Shown piece by piece: positions 46,895 to 55,614 of a stretch of DNA of 61,974 bases. The position numbers were made by a program, and so were the translations under genes. The notes beneath the pieces were generated by a model. That model had not been told where the DNA came from, searched no databases, and worked only from the letters and a program-made list of their open reading frames with translations. Positions within the stretch are counted from its first letter, which is position 1. The number at the start of each line of letters is the position of its first letter. Source of the DNA: Chitinophaga pinensis (GTDB lineage Bacteria > Pseudomonadota > Gammaproteobacteria > Burkholderiales > Burkholderiaceae_C); NCBI GenBank assembly GCA_943326015.2, contig CALPRQ020000022.1, forward strand, positions 1 to 61,974, given 5' to 3'.

Positions 46895-49189
46895 TCAAGA
46901 AAGCTTCACGCAGTCGGCGAAGTAGCGTTTCCTGCCGTCCTCGCCCTGCTCGACCACCAGGCCGTGGATATCGGTCTCGAAGCCCGGGCAATGCTGGTTG
47001 AACTCGCGCGAGAACTTCAGGTAGTCGACGATCTTCTGGTTGAAGACCTCGCCCGGGATCAGCAGCGGAATACCCGGCGGGTAAGGCGTCACCAGGCCGA
47101 CCGTGATCCGGCCGGCCAGCTCGTCGATGGACACGCGGTCGGTATTCTTGCGCGCGATCTGGGCGAAGGCCTCGGTCGGTGTCATGGCCGGCTGCAGCTC
47201 GCTCAGGTACATGTCGGTGGTCAGGCGCGCGATGTCGTACTTGGCGTACATCTCGTGCACATACTGGCACAGGTCGCGCAGGCCCATCTTCTCGTAGCGG
47301 CGGTGCTTCTGGCAGAACTCCGGCAGGATGCGCCACATCGGCTGGTTGCGGTCGTAGTCGTCCTTGAACTGCTGCAGCGCGGTCAGCAGCGTGTTCCAGC
47401 GACCCTTGGTGATGCCGATGGTGAACATCACGAAGAAGCTGTAGAGACCGGTCTTCTCGACCACCACGCCATGCTCGGCCAGGAACTTGGTCACGATGCT
47501 GGCCGGAATGCCGCTGGTGGCAAAGTCGCCGTTCATGTTCAGGCCCGGCGTCACGATGGTGGCCTTGATCGGATCGAGCATGTTGAAGCCTGGCGCCATG
47601 TCGCCGAAGCCGTGCCAGGCCTCCTCGCCATCGACCGGCTGCACACCTTCGCTGTCGGTGCGCTTGAGCACCCAGTCGCGCGCTTCGCCGATGTCCTCTT
47701 CGGCCAGTTCGTCCGGACCCCAGACCTGGAACCACCAGTCGTCGGCGCCGAATTCGTCATCGATCTTGCGCATCGCACGGCGGAAATCGAGCGCCTCGGT
47801 GATGCTCTCCTCGACCAGCGCGGTGCCACCCGGAGGCTCCATCATCGCCGCCGCCACGTCGCAGCTCGCGATGATGCTGTACTGCGGGCTGGTGCTGGTG
47901 TGCATCAGGTAGGACTCGTTGAACAGGTTGCGGTCGAGCTTGGTGTGCTGCGACTCCTGCACCAGCACATGGCTGGCCTGGCTGATGCCGGCCAGCAGCT
48001 TGTGGATCGACTGGGTCGAGTACACCATGGTGTGCTCGGGGCGCGCGCGCTTGCGGCCCATGGCGTGGAAGGGGCCATAGAAGGGGTGGAAGGCCGCGTG
48101 CGGCAGCCAGGCCTCGTCGAAATGCAGGTTCTCGACATAGCCGTCGAGCATGCCCTTGATGGTCTCGGTGTTGTAAAGCACGCCGTCGTAGGTCGACTGG
48201 GTCAGCGTCAGGATGCGCGGCTTGACGGACTCGGCGTCCACGCCCTTGAGCAGCGGGTTGGCGCGGATCTTGGCCTTGATCGCCTCGGGGTCGAACTCGC
48301 TTTGCTGGATCGGGCCGATGATGCCCCAGTGGTTGCGCGTCGGTTTCAGGAACACGGGAATGGCCCCGGTCATGATGATGGCGTGCAGGTTGGACTTGTG
48401 GCAGTTGCGATCCACCACGACCACGTCACCAGGCGCCACCGTGTGGTGCCAGACCATCTTGTTCGAGGTCGAGGTGCCGTTGGTGACGAAGAAGCAATGG
48501 TCGGCGTTGAAGATGCGTGCCGCGTTGCGCTCGCTCTCGCCGATGGCGCCGTTGTGGTCGAGCAGCTGGCCGAGCTCCTCGACCGCGTTGCAGACGTCGG
48601 CGCGCAGCATGTTCTCGCCGTAGAACTGGTGGTACATCTGGCCCACCGGTGACTTCAGGAAGGCCACGCCGCCCGAATGACCCGGGCAATGCCAAGAGTA
48701 GGAGCCGTCCTCGGCGTAGTCGAGCAGCGCCTTGAAGAACGGCGGCTGAATGCCCTCGAGGTAGGACTTGGCCTCGCGGATGATGTGCTTGGACATGAAC
48801 TCCGGCGTGTCCTCGTGCATGTGGATGAAGCCATGCAATTCGCGCAGGATGTCGTTGGGCAGGTGGCGGCTGGTCTTGGTCTCGCCGTAGATGTAGATCG
48901 GCACATCGAGGTTCTTGCGCCGCACTTCCTGGATGAAGGCGCGCAGATTCAGCACCGCCGGATCGAGGTCCGGACCGGGCGTGAACTCCTCGTCGTCGAT
49001 CGACAGGATGAAGGCGCTGGCGCGGCTTTGCTGCTGGGCAAACTGGCTCAGGTCGCCATAGCTGGTCACGCCCAGCACCTCGAAGCCCTCGACCTCGATC
49101 GCCTGGGCCAGGGCACGGATGCTCAGACCCGAAGCATTCTCGGAGCGGTAGTCTTCGTCAATAATGACTATGGGAAAGCGGAATTTCAT
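46895..49189 (-). CDS. Orn/Lys/Arg decarboxylase (inducible-type, PLP)
   Basis: 764 residues. N-terminal receiver-like wing domain (FRFPIVIIDEDYRSEN), PLP core with the SWHCPGHSGGVAF motif and the lysine in YSTQSIHKLLAG, and the large C-terminal domain. Family members decarboxylate arginine, lysine or ornithine for acid resistance or polyamine supply. The start at 49189 (MKFRFPIVI) is typical; the longer open frame upstream has no homologous sequence. No antiporter gene is adjacent, so a biosynthetic rather than acid-stress role is plausible. Substrate not determined. Confidence 0.92.
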   Translation of the reverse strand: MKFRFPIVIIDEDYRSENASGLSIRALAQAIEVEGFEVLGVTSYGDLSQFAQQQSRASAFILSIDDEEFTPGPDLDPAVLNLRAFIQEVRRKNLDVPIYIYGETKTSRHLPNDILRELHGFIHMHEDTPEFMSKHIIREAKSYLEGIQPPFFKALLDYAEDGSYSWHCPGHSGGVAFLKSPVGQMYHQFYGENMLRADVCNAVEELGQLLDHNGAIGESERNAARIFNADHCFFVTNGTSTSNKMVWHHTVAPGDVVVVDRNCHKSNLHAIIMTGAIPVFLKPTRNHWGIIGPIQQSEFDPEAIKAKIRANPLLKGVDAESVKPRILTLTQSTYDGVLYNTETIKGMLDGYVENLHFDEAWLPHAAFHPFYGPFHAMGRKRARPEHTMVYSTQSIHKLLAGISQASHVLVQESQHTKLDRNLFNESYLMHTSTSPQYSIIASCDVAAAMMEPPGGTALVEESITEALDFRRAMRKIDDEFGADDWWFQVWGPDELAEEDIGEARDWVLKRTDSEGVQPVDGEEAWHGFGDMAPGFNMLDPIKATIVTPGLNMNGDFATSGIPASIVTKFLAEHGVVVEKTGLYSFFVMFTIGITKGRWNTLLTALQQFKDDYDRNQPMWRILPEFCQKHRRYEKMGLRDLCQYVHEMYAKYDIARLTTDMYLSELQPAMTPTEAFAQIARKNTDRVSIDELAGRITVGLVTPYPPGIPLLIPGEVFNQKIVDYLKFSREFNQHCPGFETDIHGLVVEQGEDGRKRYFADCVKLS

Positions 49190-49403
49190 GAGGCGTGACA
49201 AACGGTTGAGCGCAAAAGAACACGCGAACCGGGTCACCGGCCGCACAACTTGCTCGCGCCGGAAATCTGTCCCGGCGCGCGATGGCGCCAAGTGTAAGGA
49301 AATAATGTGACAGCGGGTCGCTCGCAAGCGCGTTTGGCCGCAAATTCGGACGCGGCAAGAGTGACGCAAAATTCGATACCAACCCGACAGGGAGTGCAAT
49401 CTG

Positions 49404-49838
49404 ATGAACGATTCGACCGTCTGGTGGCTGCTGGCCGGAGCCGCGGTAGCGCTGGAGCTGCTGAGCGGCACCTTCTACCTGCTGATGCTGGCGCTCGGGC
49501 TGGCGGCAGCGGCGCTGGCCGCACAGGCCGGCGCCGGACTGGCCATGCAACTCGGTGCCGCGGCGCTCATCGGCGGCGGTGCGGTGCTGGTCTGGAGCCG
49601 CCTGGCACGGCAACGCACTGGCTCCAGCGACCGATCCGACAGCCCTGACCTCAATCTCGACATCGGCCAGGTCGTGCAGGTCGGGCACTGGCGCGCCGAC
49701 GGCAGCGCCCAGGTCAGGCATCGCGGTGCAGAATGGACCGTCGAGCTCGATTCCCCCTCCGCCTCCCCTGCCTCTGGCCGCTACCGCATCGTGGCCGTGC
49801 GCGGCAGTCACCTGATCGTGCAAGCCCAACCCGACTAG
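49404..49838 (+). CDS. NfeD-like membrane protein
   Basis: 144 residues. Three N-terminal helices (about 8-28, 30-45, 50-65), then an OB-fold C-terminal domain (about 85-142, IGQVVQVGHW and GSAQVRHRGAEWTVEL). NfeD proteins pair with stomatin-type proteins in membrane quality control; here the partner follows 11 bases downstream. Confidence 0.9.
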   Translation: MNDSTVWWLLAGAAVALELLSGTFYLLMLALGLAAAALAAQAGAGLAMQLGAAALIGGGAVLVWSRLARQRTGSSDRSDSPDLNLDIGQVVQVGHWRADGSAQVRHRGAEWTVELDSPSASPASGRYRIVAVRGSHLIVQAQPD

Positions 49839-49849
49839 GAGTCTTCATC

Positions 49850-50761
49850 ATGGAAATCGCCTTCGTTCTCTTCGTCATCGCCGCGATCTTCGTCATCAAG
49901 TCGATCAAGATCGTTCCGCAGCAGAACGCCTGGGTCAAGGAGCGACTCGGCAAATACGCCGGCACGCTGGCACCGGGCCTCAACTTCGTGCTGCCCTTCA
50001 TCGATCAGGTCACCTACAAGCACAGCCTGAAGGAGATCCCGCTCGACGTGCCAAGCCAGGTCTGCATCACGCGCGACAACACCCAGTTGCAGGTCGATGG
50101 CATCCTCTACTTCCAGGTCACCGACCCGATGCGCGCGAGCTACGGCAGCTCCAACTACGTGACCGCCATCACGCAGCTGGCCCAGACCACGCTGCGCAGC
50201 GTGATCGGCAAGCTCGAACTCGACAAGACCTTCGAGGAGCGCGCGATCATCAACGCCCAGGTGGTCGCCGCGATCGACGAGGCCGCGCTCAACTGGGGCG
50301 TCAAGGTGCTGCGCTACGAGATCAAGGATCTGACCCCGCCAGCCGAGATCCTGCACGCCATGCAGGCCCAGATCACCGCCGAGCGCGAGAAGCGCGCGCT
50401 GATCGCCGCCTCCGAAGGCCGCCAGCAGGAGCAGATCAACATCGCCAACGGCGAGCGCCAGGCATCGATCGCGCGCTCGGAAGGCGACAAGCAGGCCGCC
50501 ATCAACAAGGCCGAGGGCGAGGCGTCCGCGATCCTGACCGTGGCCAATGCCTCGGCGCAGGCGCTCGAACGCATCGCGGCCGCCCTGCAGGCGCCAGGCG
50601 GGGAGCAGGCGGTACAGCTCAAGGTGGCCGAACAGGCCGTCTCCGCCTACAGCCGCGTCGCCGCCGATGCGACCACCACGCTGGTGGTCCCCGGCAACAT
50701 GAACGAGGTCGCCGGACTGGTGGCATCGGCCATGCAACTGATCAAGTCGAGCCGGAATTGA
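49850..50761 (+). CDS. SPFH/stomatin-like membrane protein
   Basis: 303 residues. An N-terminal membrane anchor (EIAFVLFVIAAIFVI), the SPFH domain (about 20-185, QQNAWVKERLGKY, TRDNTQLQVDGILYFQVTD), then a Glu/Ala-rich coiled coil (about 190-265). A ribosome site (CTAGGAG) lies close to the ATG at 49850. Forms a unit with the NfeD-like gene, and resembles QmcA/stomatin-2. Confidence 0.93.
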   Translation: MEIAFVLFVIAAIFVIKSIKIVPQQNAWVKERLGKYAGTLAPGLNFVLPFIDQVTYKHSLKEIPLDVPSQVCITRDNTQLQVDGILYFQVTDPMRASYGSSNYVTAITQLAQTTLRSVIGKLELDKTFEERAIINAQVVAAIDEAALNWGVKVLRYEIKDLTPPAEILHAMQAQITAEREKRALIAASEGRQQEQINIANGERQASIARSEGDKQAAINKAEGEASAILTVANASAQALERIAAALQAPGGEQAVQLKVAEQAVSAYSRVAADATTTLVVPGNMNEVAGLVASAMQLIKSSRN

Positions 50762-50777
50762 AAAAAATCGGCACCGC

Positions 50778-50807
50778 TTGAAAAAAGCCGAAATTCCTGT
50801 CTACAAT
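50778..50807 (+). promoter_or_regulatory. sigma-70 promoter of tRNA-Ser
   Basis: -35 TTGAAA at 50778-50783 and -10 TACAAT at 50802-50807, 18 bases apart, ending 12 bases before the tRNA. Confidence 0.7.
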
Positions 50808-50819
50808 ACGAGTCTTCAC

Positions 50820-50909
<90 letters not shown>

Positions 50910-50943
50910 TGAACAGCAAACGGTAAGCCAACTTACCGCACCA

Positions 50944-50990
50944 AACCCCACTAAAACTGATGAAAATCAGGCCCTTAGTGGGGTTTTTTG
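50944..50990 (+). terminator. terminator after tRNA-Ser, inside the island
   Basis: AACCCCACTAA pairs with TTAGTGGGGTT, then TTTTTTG. The loop holds a second small hairpin (CTGAT GAAA ATCAG). It replaces the native tRNA terminator, now at 57078. Confidence 0.85.
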
Positions 50991-51043
50991 TTGCCTGAAG
51001 CCCAACGAACCCCACATGATCACACCGTTCACCACGGGCAGTC

Positions 51044-51094
51044 TGTAGGTATGGATGTAGGTACCGCCGCAGCTGCCGTTCCGAGATACCTACA
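51044..51094. promoter_or_regulatory. three TGTAGGTA sites before the integrase gene
   Basis: TGTAGGTA at 51044-51051 and 51056-51063 (12-base pitch), and its inverse TACCTACA at 51087-51094, ending 15 bases before the integrase ATG. Probably integrase arm-type sites or an autoregulatory operator. Confidence 0.5.
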
Positions 51095-51108
51095 CCGGAC
51101 CCGCCCAC

Positions 51109-52293
51109 ATGGCCACCAACACCCTGACCGACTCGCAGTGCCGCGGCTTCAAGCCCAAGGACAAGGGCTACAAGAAGTTCGACGGCGAAGGCCTCTACCT
51201 CTGGATCAAGCCCAACGGCTCCAAGCTCTGGCGCCAGTCCTTCCGCTGGGAGGGCAAGGAGCAGACCATCTCCTGGGGCCCCTACCCACAGGTCAGCCTA
51301 GCCGAGGCCCGCGCCAGGCGCGACGAGGCCAAGCAACAGCTGCGCGACGGCATCAACCTCATGGCCGCCGCCGCGCCGACCAAGCCATCCAAGCCATCCA
51401 CGCCGACCTTCTCGAAATGCGCCGAGCTCTACTGGGCCGGCCGCAAGGACTGCACGCGCAAGTACATCGACAACGCCACCCGGGCGCTCGACACCTACCT
51501 GGTGCCCGCGCTGGGCCAGCGGCCGATCGACAGTATCACCCGCAACGACCTCCTGGCCGAGCTGCGCAAGGTGGACGACGCCGGCAAGCATGTCTATGTG
51601 CGCAAGATCCGCCTGTGGGCCGACGCGGTGTTCGAGTGGGCACGCGCCAACGGCCACTGCGATCACAACCCCGCCGCCGAGATCGACCCCAAGAAGGCCT
51701 TCGCCGTGGCCAAGGTCGAGCACTTTGCCGCGCTCGAGCCCAGCGAGATGCCGCAGCTGTTCGACCGCCTGGCCTTCGAGAGCCCGCAGCAGCAGAGCGT
51801 GCTGGCCCTGCGCATGCTGGCCTACACCTGGGTGCGCACCACCGAGCTACGCCAAATGCGCTGGCACGAGATCGAGGGCGAGACCTGGCGCATCCCGGCC
51901 GGCAAGATGAAGCGGTCGCGCGACCACGTGATCCCGCTGAGCCGCCAGGCGATCGAGCTGATCGAGGTCATGCGGCAGCGCGCACGTGGCAGCGAGTACG
52001 TCTTCCGGGGCGAGAGTCGCAAGGACACGCCGATCTCGGAGAACGCCATCCTCTACCTGCTCTACCGCATCGGCTTCAAGGGCCGCATGACCGGGCACGG
52101 CTTCCGGTCGGTCGCGTCTACCTGGGCCAACGAGGCCGGCTACGAGCCCGACCACATCGAGTTCCAGCTCGCGCACAGCGAGGAGAACAAGACCCGCAGC
52201 GCCTACAACCGAGCGCGCTACCTCAAGCAGCGGCGCCAGATGCTGCAGGACTGGGCGGACTGGTTCGACGCCTGCGCCAAGCCGGTCGCCTGA
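51109..52293 (+). CDS. tyrosine-type site-specific integrase (P4-like, DUF4102 N-terminus)
   Basis: 394 residues. N-terminal arm-binding domain (about 1-90, KKFDGEGLYLWIKPNGSKLW), core-binding domain (about 100-185), catalytic domain (about 200-385). Catalytic residues: Arg in TWVRTTELRQMRW, HGFRS (HxxR), the second His in LAHSEENKTRS, and the Tyr in AYNRARY. Complete length. It lies 200 bases from the tRNA-Ser target and should integrate the island there. High-GC, unlike the AT-rich cargo further right. Confidence 0.93.
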   Translation: MATNTLTDSQCRGFKPKDKGYKKFDGEGLYLWIKPNGSKLWRQSFRWEGKEQTISWGPYPQVSLAEARARRDEAKQQLRDGINLMAAAAPTKPSKPSTPTFSKCAELYWAGRKDCTRKYIDNATRALDTYLVPALGQRPIDSITRNDLLAELRKVDDAGKHVYVRKIRLWADAVFEWARANGHCDHNPAAEIDPKKAFAVAKVEHFAALEPSEMPQLFDRLAFESPQQQSVLALRMLAYTWVRTTELRQMRWHEIEGETWRIPAGKMKRSRDHVIPLSRQAIELIEVMRQRARGSEYVFRGESRKDTPISENAILYLLYRIGFKGRMTGHGFRSVASTWANEAGYEPDHIEFQLAHSEENKTRSAYNRARYLKQRRQMLQDWADWFDACAKPVA

Positions 52294-52993
52294 GTGCACC
52301 GATCTAGCCTGCCCAGAATGAATACCCCCAAGGGTTTTTAATCCCGAAAACCCCCGAAAACTTGCACGTTTTTTAGGCAAAACGACCCGAAACACGCCGC
52401 CGCCAAAATCCCGGGGAGGGTTCGGGAAAGACCTAACCAGCAATACTGATACTTGAAAATGCCTGAAAACCGATACAGAACAACCACTTACTAGACACCT
52501 ACTACTCTTACAAAACTTCAACGATGGCCTTACTGGGTTAGAAGAAGTGACTTCAACAATCCTGGTAAATGCACTCTATATAAATCAACTACTTAGAGCT
52601 TTGTAAGACGCTCAGTAACGCCTTGTTGAACGGCGATATAACCAAGTTTTCCCGTTCCAAGTCATGGGGTTGCAGGCGCTTTTCGGGCGCTTTTTTTATT
52701 GTTGAACTTCTCCCGAACCCTTCCCGGAAAAGCTGGGAAAAACTGCCTGAAACCGGCTCAGACTGGGGCGGGGGTATGGCTTGCCGGGCATGGCTTCCTC
52801 ACGCTGGCCGACGGATTCCGTCAAATCCCGACGCGGCAGAGGCCCTGGAAAACGCCCTCCCCCACAGGGAAGCCGGGGGGCCGACCGGGTCGTCATGCGA
52901 GGCCGATTTAGCGCGGGGGCGCGGCGGGGTCTCGACTGCGCGCTGGGGCAGAATGGTGTCCAGCCCCTGCCCGACAGCCCCTTTCTCCCCTGG
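52294..52993. other. gene-poor stretch between the integrase and the IS66 remnant
   Basis: I see no convincing gene. It holds an imperfect inverted repeat (see separate entry), a hairpin-T-run (AGGCGC/GCGCTT then T7) at about 52671-52698, and a GC-rich part (52740-52993) that may be debris from whatever truncated the IS66 element. Open frames here lack ribosome sites and recognisable motifs. Confidence 0.5.
52409..52733. repeat. inverted repeat pair flanking about 280 bp
   Basis: CCGGGGAGGGTTCGGGAAA at about 52411-52429 faces CCCGAACCCTTCCCGG at about 52712-52727, with two or three mismatches over 18 bases. The interior has no gene. It may be a miniature element or the ends of a decayed one. 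Confidence 0.4.
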
Positions 52994-53122
52994 GAACGCC
53001 CGCGCGAACGGATCCAGCCCCAGCGACTGCTCGACCAAGGTCGCCAGGCCATTGATGTTCTTGCGGAAGTCCACGGCTTCACGGTGCAGGTAGACCTTGA
53101 GCCCATCGTCCAAGCGAAACAT
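52799..53122 (-). pseudogene. IS66 family TnpB, truncated
   Basis: The first about 42 residues match IS66 TnpB closely (MFRLDDGLKVYLHREAVDF, then GLDPFARA). Homology stops near 52995 and the frame runs on through unrelated sequence to a stop at 52799. The start overlaps the tnpA stop (ATGA), the normal IS66 arrangement. Not functional. Confidence 0.8.
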
Positions 53123-53677
53123 CAGCGCGCCCCCAGCGCTTCGATCATCGCCTTGACCAAGGCACCATCGCGCCCGCCACATTCGAGCTCGAGCGTCACC
53201 CCGTTGGGCAACTGCGCTCTCAGGCGAGCGGGCACTGGCGCTCGCAGCGCCGAGGTGGCCGCTTCGCGTCGTACCACCACCGGTGCAGCCTCAGTCACGG
53301 CTTCGACTGGCTGATCGACTTCACCGAGCGTGACCACCGGCACGAAGGCCGGCTCCACGCACTCAGCGACAGCGATTCCGCTCGTGGTGCCTTCGCGCTC
53401 GTCGTCGCGAATCCATTTGTGCAGCTGGTTGACGTTGACGCCCGCCCTGAGCGCCATGCCTGATATCGACACCCCGGGTCGGCGACACGCCTCGATCAGC
53501 CCGCGCTTGCCGTCCGGGTCGAAAGTCCGCTTGCCCGTGGGTCCCACCTTGCTGACCTTCAGCGGGAGAAAGCTCAAATCATCATCTGTCATCGTTGCGT
53601 CCGCAGTTCTTGGTTGCGGACGCAATCCTGTCAAACCTCGGCCACCGGCGCCAGGGCGTAGTTGTTCACGCGCTTAC
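52994..53677 (-). mobile_element. IS66 family remnant
   Basis: The left terminal repeat starts GTAAGCG at 53677 on the minus strand, then comes an 85-base leader, tnpA and the first 43 codons of tnpB. The rest (tnpB end, tnpC transposase, right end) is missing, so it cannot move on its own. Confidence 0.72.
53122..53592 (-). CDS. IS66 family TnpA accessory protein
   Basis: 156 residues from the ATG at 53592 (MTDDDLSFLPL). It has a helix-turn-helix N-terminus (KRGLIEACRRPGVSISGMALRAG in outline, then NQLHKWIR) and a C-terminal part ending DGALVKAMIEALGAR. The frame is intact, but the element lacks tnpB and tnpC. An IS66-type left end (GTAAGCG on the minus strand) lies at 53671-53677. Confidence 0.8.
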   Translation of the reverse strand: MTDDDLSFLPLKVSKVGPTGKRTFDPDGKRGLIEACRRPGVSISGMALRAGVNVNQLHKWIRDDEREGTTSGIAVAECVEPAFVPVVTLGEVDQPVEAVTEAAPVVVRREAATSALRAPVPARLRAQLPNGVTLELECGGRDGALVKAMIEALGAR

Positions 53678-53782
53678 GTTAAACCTTAGGGAAAGAATCG
53701 ATGGCCATGGGTTGATTTCAGCAGTGCCGTGATTGTTTTGAATAACCAGAATATCTCCGAACGTCTGCGAACCACAAGATAT

Positions 53783-54481
53783 TCAGGACAAAAATTCATT
53801 TATATGATCATTCAATTTTTTGAGATAAGGAACCCTATCCCCTAAATTGCAATAGATCTCGGCAAAGTCCAGAGCTTCCATTGTCTTTTTTGCCTCACCT
53901 TTTTCGTAGTCTATGCCGGCTAGCGCATAGCATGTCTGCATATCTTCTGCAGGACAATCTCTGGAAGCAACATCATCAAGTGAAGGATCAAAATCCAAGA
54001 CTTCCTTTATAGCCTCAATCGTCAAAGACTCATGAACTCTTTGAAAATGAGTGCACTCCAACAAAAACCATGCCTCAACCTCCATAACACCAAGAATAAA
54101 ATCAACTGGTATTAGTTTTTTACGTATTCCAAACCGCAATCCATTTTCTAGACAACCAATTTTCTCACGAGAAAATTTCGGCCTAACATCTCTAATTCCT
54201 ATTATTTTTGTATAATTTGATTTTGTAAGACTTTCATGCTCCTCTCTTATTCTGCCGGCGACCTGATGATCTCCTCCGCAATCATATATTAAAACATAGT
54301 AATCTTCGCCTGTCGGAATTTTCTTTATATTAATCTGACTAATCGTTTTTGGAACCGCAGAACCGCCAGCTATTCTTCTGGAGTCAATAATGACATTACC
54401 TTTTCCAACAACCTGCTCAATAAGCTTAGTGACAAATGTAACCTCAGTAAGCCCCTCAACAAAAAAGGCGATTTTCTTCAT
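53783..54481 (-). CDS. TOPRIM-like protein with VEG-TE motif, putative nuclease of a two-gene defence module
   Basis: 232 residues, AT-rich. It starts MKKIAFFVEGLTEVTFV: the VEGxTE motif (Glu9, Glu13) is that of DUF4276/OLD-like TOPRIM proteins. YYVLIYDCGGDHQV (Asp67, Asp71) resembles the second acidic motif, followed by KIIGIRDVRP and VMEVEAWFLLE, as in this group. Its start overlaps the upstream ATPase stop by one base. In split OLD-like, PARIS and AbiL systems an ATPase senses phage and a TOPRIM partner is the effector. I cannot place this pair in a named system with certainty. Confidence 0.65.
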   Translation of the reverse strand: MKKIAFFVEGLTEVTFVTKLIEQVVGKGNVIIDSRRIAGGSAVPKTISQINIKKIPTGEDYYVLIYDCGGDHQVAGRIREEHESLTKSNYTKIIGIRDVRPKFSREKIGCLENGLRFGIRKKLIPVDFILGVMEVEAWFLLECTHFQRVHESLTIEAIKEVLDFDPSLDDVASRDCPAEDMQTCYALAGIDYEKGEAKKTMEALDFAEIYCNLGDRVPYLKKLNDHINEFLS

Positions 54482-55614
54482 CAGAATTCCTCACTGTTAT
54501 GAAGAAAATCCATCTCCAAGAAAGAGAAGTTACTCAACCCAGTAAATTCAAAATTCTCAAATATTTCACTCGAATTGCTTTGGTTTTTAACATTTACAAT
54601 AGATCCTGTTCTTTGCAAAACAGACCACTCATTCAAAGGAACTTCATTCATCACAAATTTATCGTTTGTAGACATCAGCAATTGAATCCCAGCAGACTCC
54701 GCCTTCTCTCTAAGAAGGCCGATAAGCTTGCATGATCTATCAAAATCCAATCCCTCACCGATGTCATCTATGATGAAGCAGCCACCTTTTTTGCTTAACT
54801 CATAGTAATTAATAAATATTAAAATCGACAACGCTCTAAACATACCGTCCGACATTCCAAATTGGTCTGTATAGCATTCAAGATCTTCTTCCTGCACGCA
54901 AAGAGAAAGCACATCATTTGGAATCCCCTCTATCTTTATAGTAATTGGTTGCTTCAAGGCAACATCATTCACAAAGTAATTGATTTCAGCCAAATCGGAT
55001 TTAAGTTGATCAATAAACTGTTGGCCGAATTTTTTCGCAGCATCCCTAAATAACCCAGCAATCTGGTTTTGATCTTGTTCATCAATTTTTTGCCCGCCCT
55101 CACTAAAAACAACTAGCGAATGTTTGGGTTGATCTAAGCCAAATTTATAGTATCGCATTTCCGAGCCCCATAAGAATAACGGCTCAAGAAAATCATGCTG
55201 AATTGCATCCCGCCTGGCAACAGCAGCAAGCATGTTTTGAGGAGTTTGAAAATCAATCATAGCTCCAAGTTTCTGGTATTTAATTCTTCCCATCCCTCCA
55301 ACAGACCTATCCAACACAACCTCATCATTAACTATTAGTTTTTCATAAATAATCTCTTTATTCGAAGCTTCAAACGAATATTCATACAAATTTGAATCGA
55401 AATCAAAAATACAACTATAGGAACCACTATCTCCTGGAGGTCGCTTAGACATAAGGGAGTCGCCTAGACTTTTTATTACATTAATAGCCCTTGATTTTCC
55501 TGATGCATTTTTTCCGACAAGCAAATTTCTATCGCCAAGCAACAAGTCTTTCAATTCCCATTTTGTCGGAGAATCTTTGTTTTCTATGTAGCTCAGCGTT
55601 TTAAGTTTCATCAT
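54481..55614 (-). CDS. AAA/ABC-type ATPase (SMC/OLD-like), putative sensor of a two-gene defence module
   Basis: 377 residues, AT-rich, compact. Walker A LVGKNASGKS (34-41 core), ABC-like signature FGMSDGMFRALS (252-263), Walker B CFIIDDIGEGLD (279-290) and a switch STND (315-318). These mark an AAA_15/AAA_21-type ATPase with a short inserted middle. Codon use and base composition differ sharply from the flanks, so it was acquired. The start is at 55614 (or the next ATG, 55611), without a strong ribosome site. Followed directly by the TOPRIM-like gene; 270 bases upstream lies repeat copy A. Confidence 0.75.
   Translation of the reverse strand: MMKLKTLSYIENKDSPTKWELKDLLLGDRNLLVGKNASGKSRAINVIKSLGDSLMSKRPPGDSGSYSCIFDFDSNLYEYSFEASNKEIIYEKLIVNDEVVLDRSVGGMGRIKYQKLGAMIDFQTPQNMLAAVARRDAIQHDFLEPLFLWGSEMRYYKFGLDQPKHSLVVFSEGGQKIDEQDQNQIAGLFRDAAKKFGQQFIDQLKSDLAEINYFVNDVALKQPITIKIEGIPNDVLSLCVQEEDLECYTDQFGMSDGMFRALSILIFINYYELSKKGGCFIIDDIGEGLDFDRSCKLIGLLREKAESAGIQLLMSTNDKFVMNEVPLNEWSVLQRTGSIVNVKNQSNSSEIFENFEFTGLSNFSFLEMDFLHNSEEF

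Noticed and set aside
52623-53093. Plus-strand open frame opposite the IS66 remnant
   Set aside because: It runs antisense into tnpB and changes character at the IS break; no motifs.
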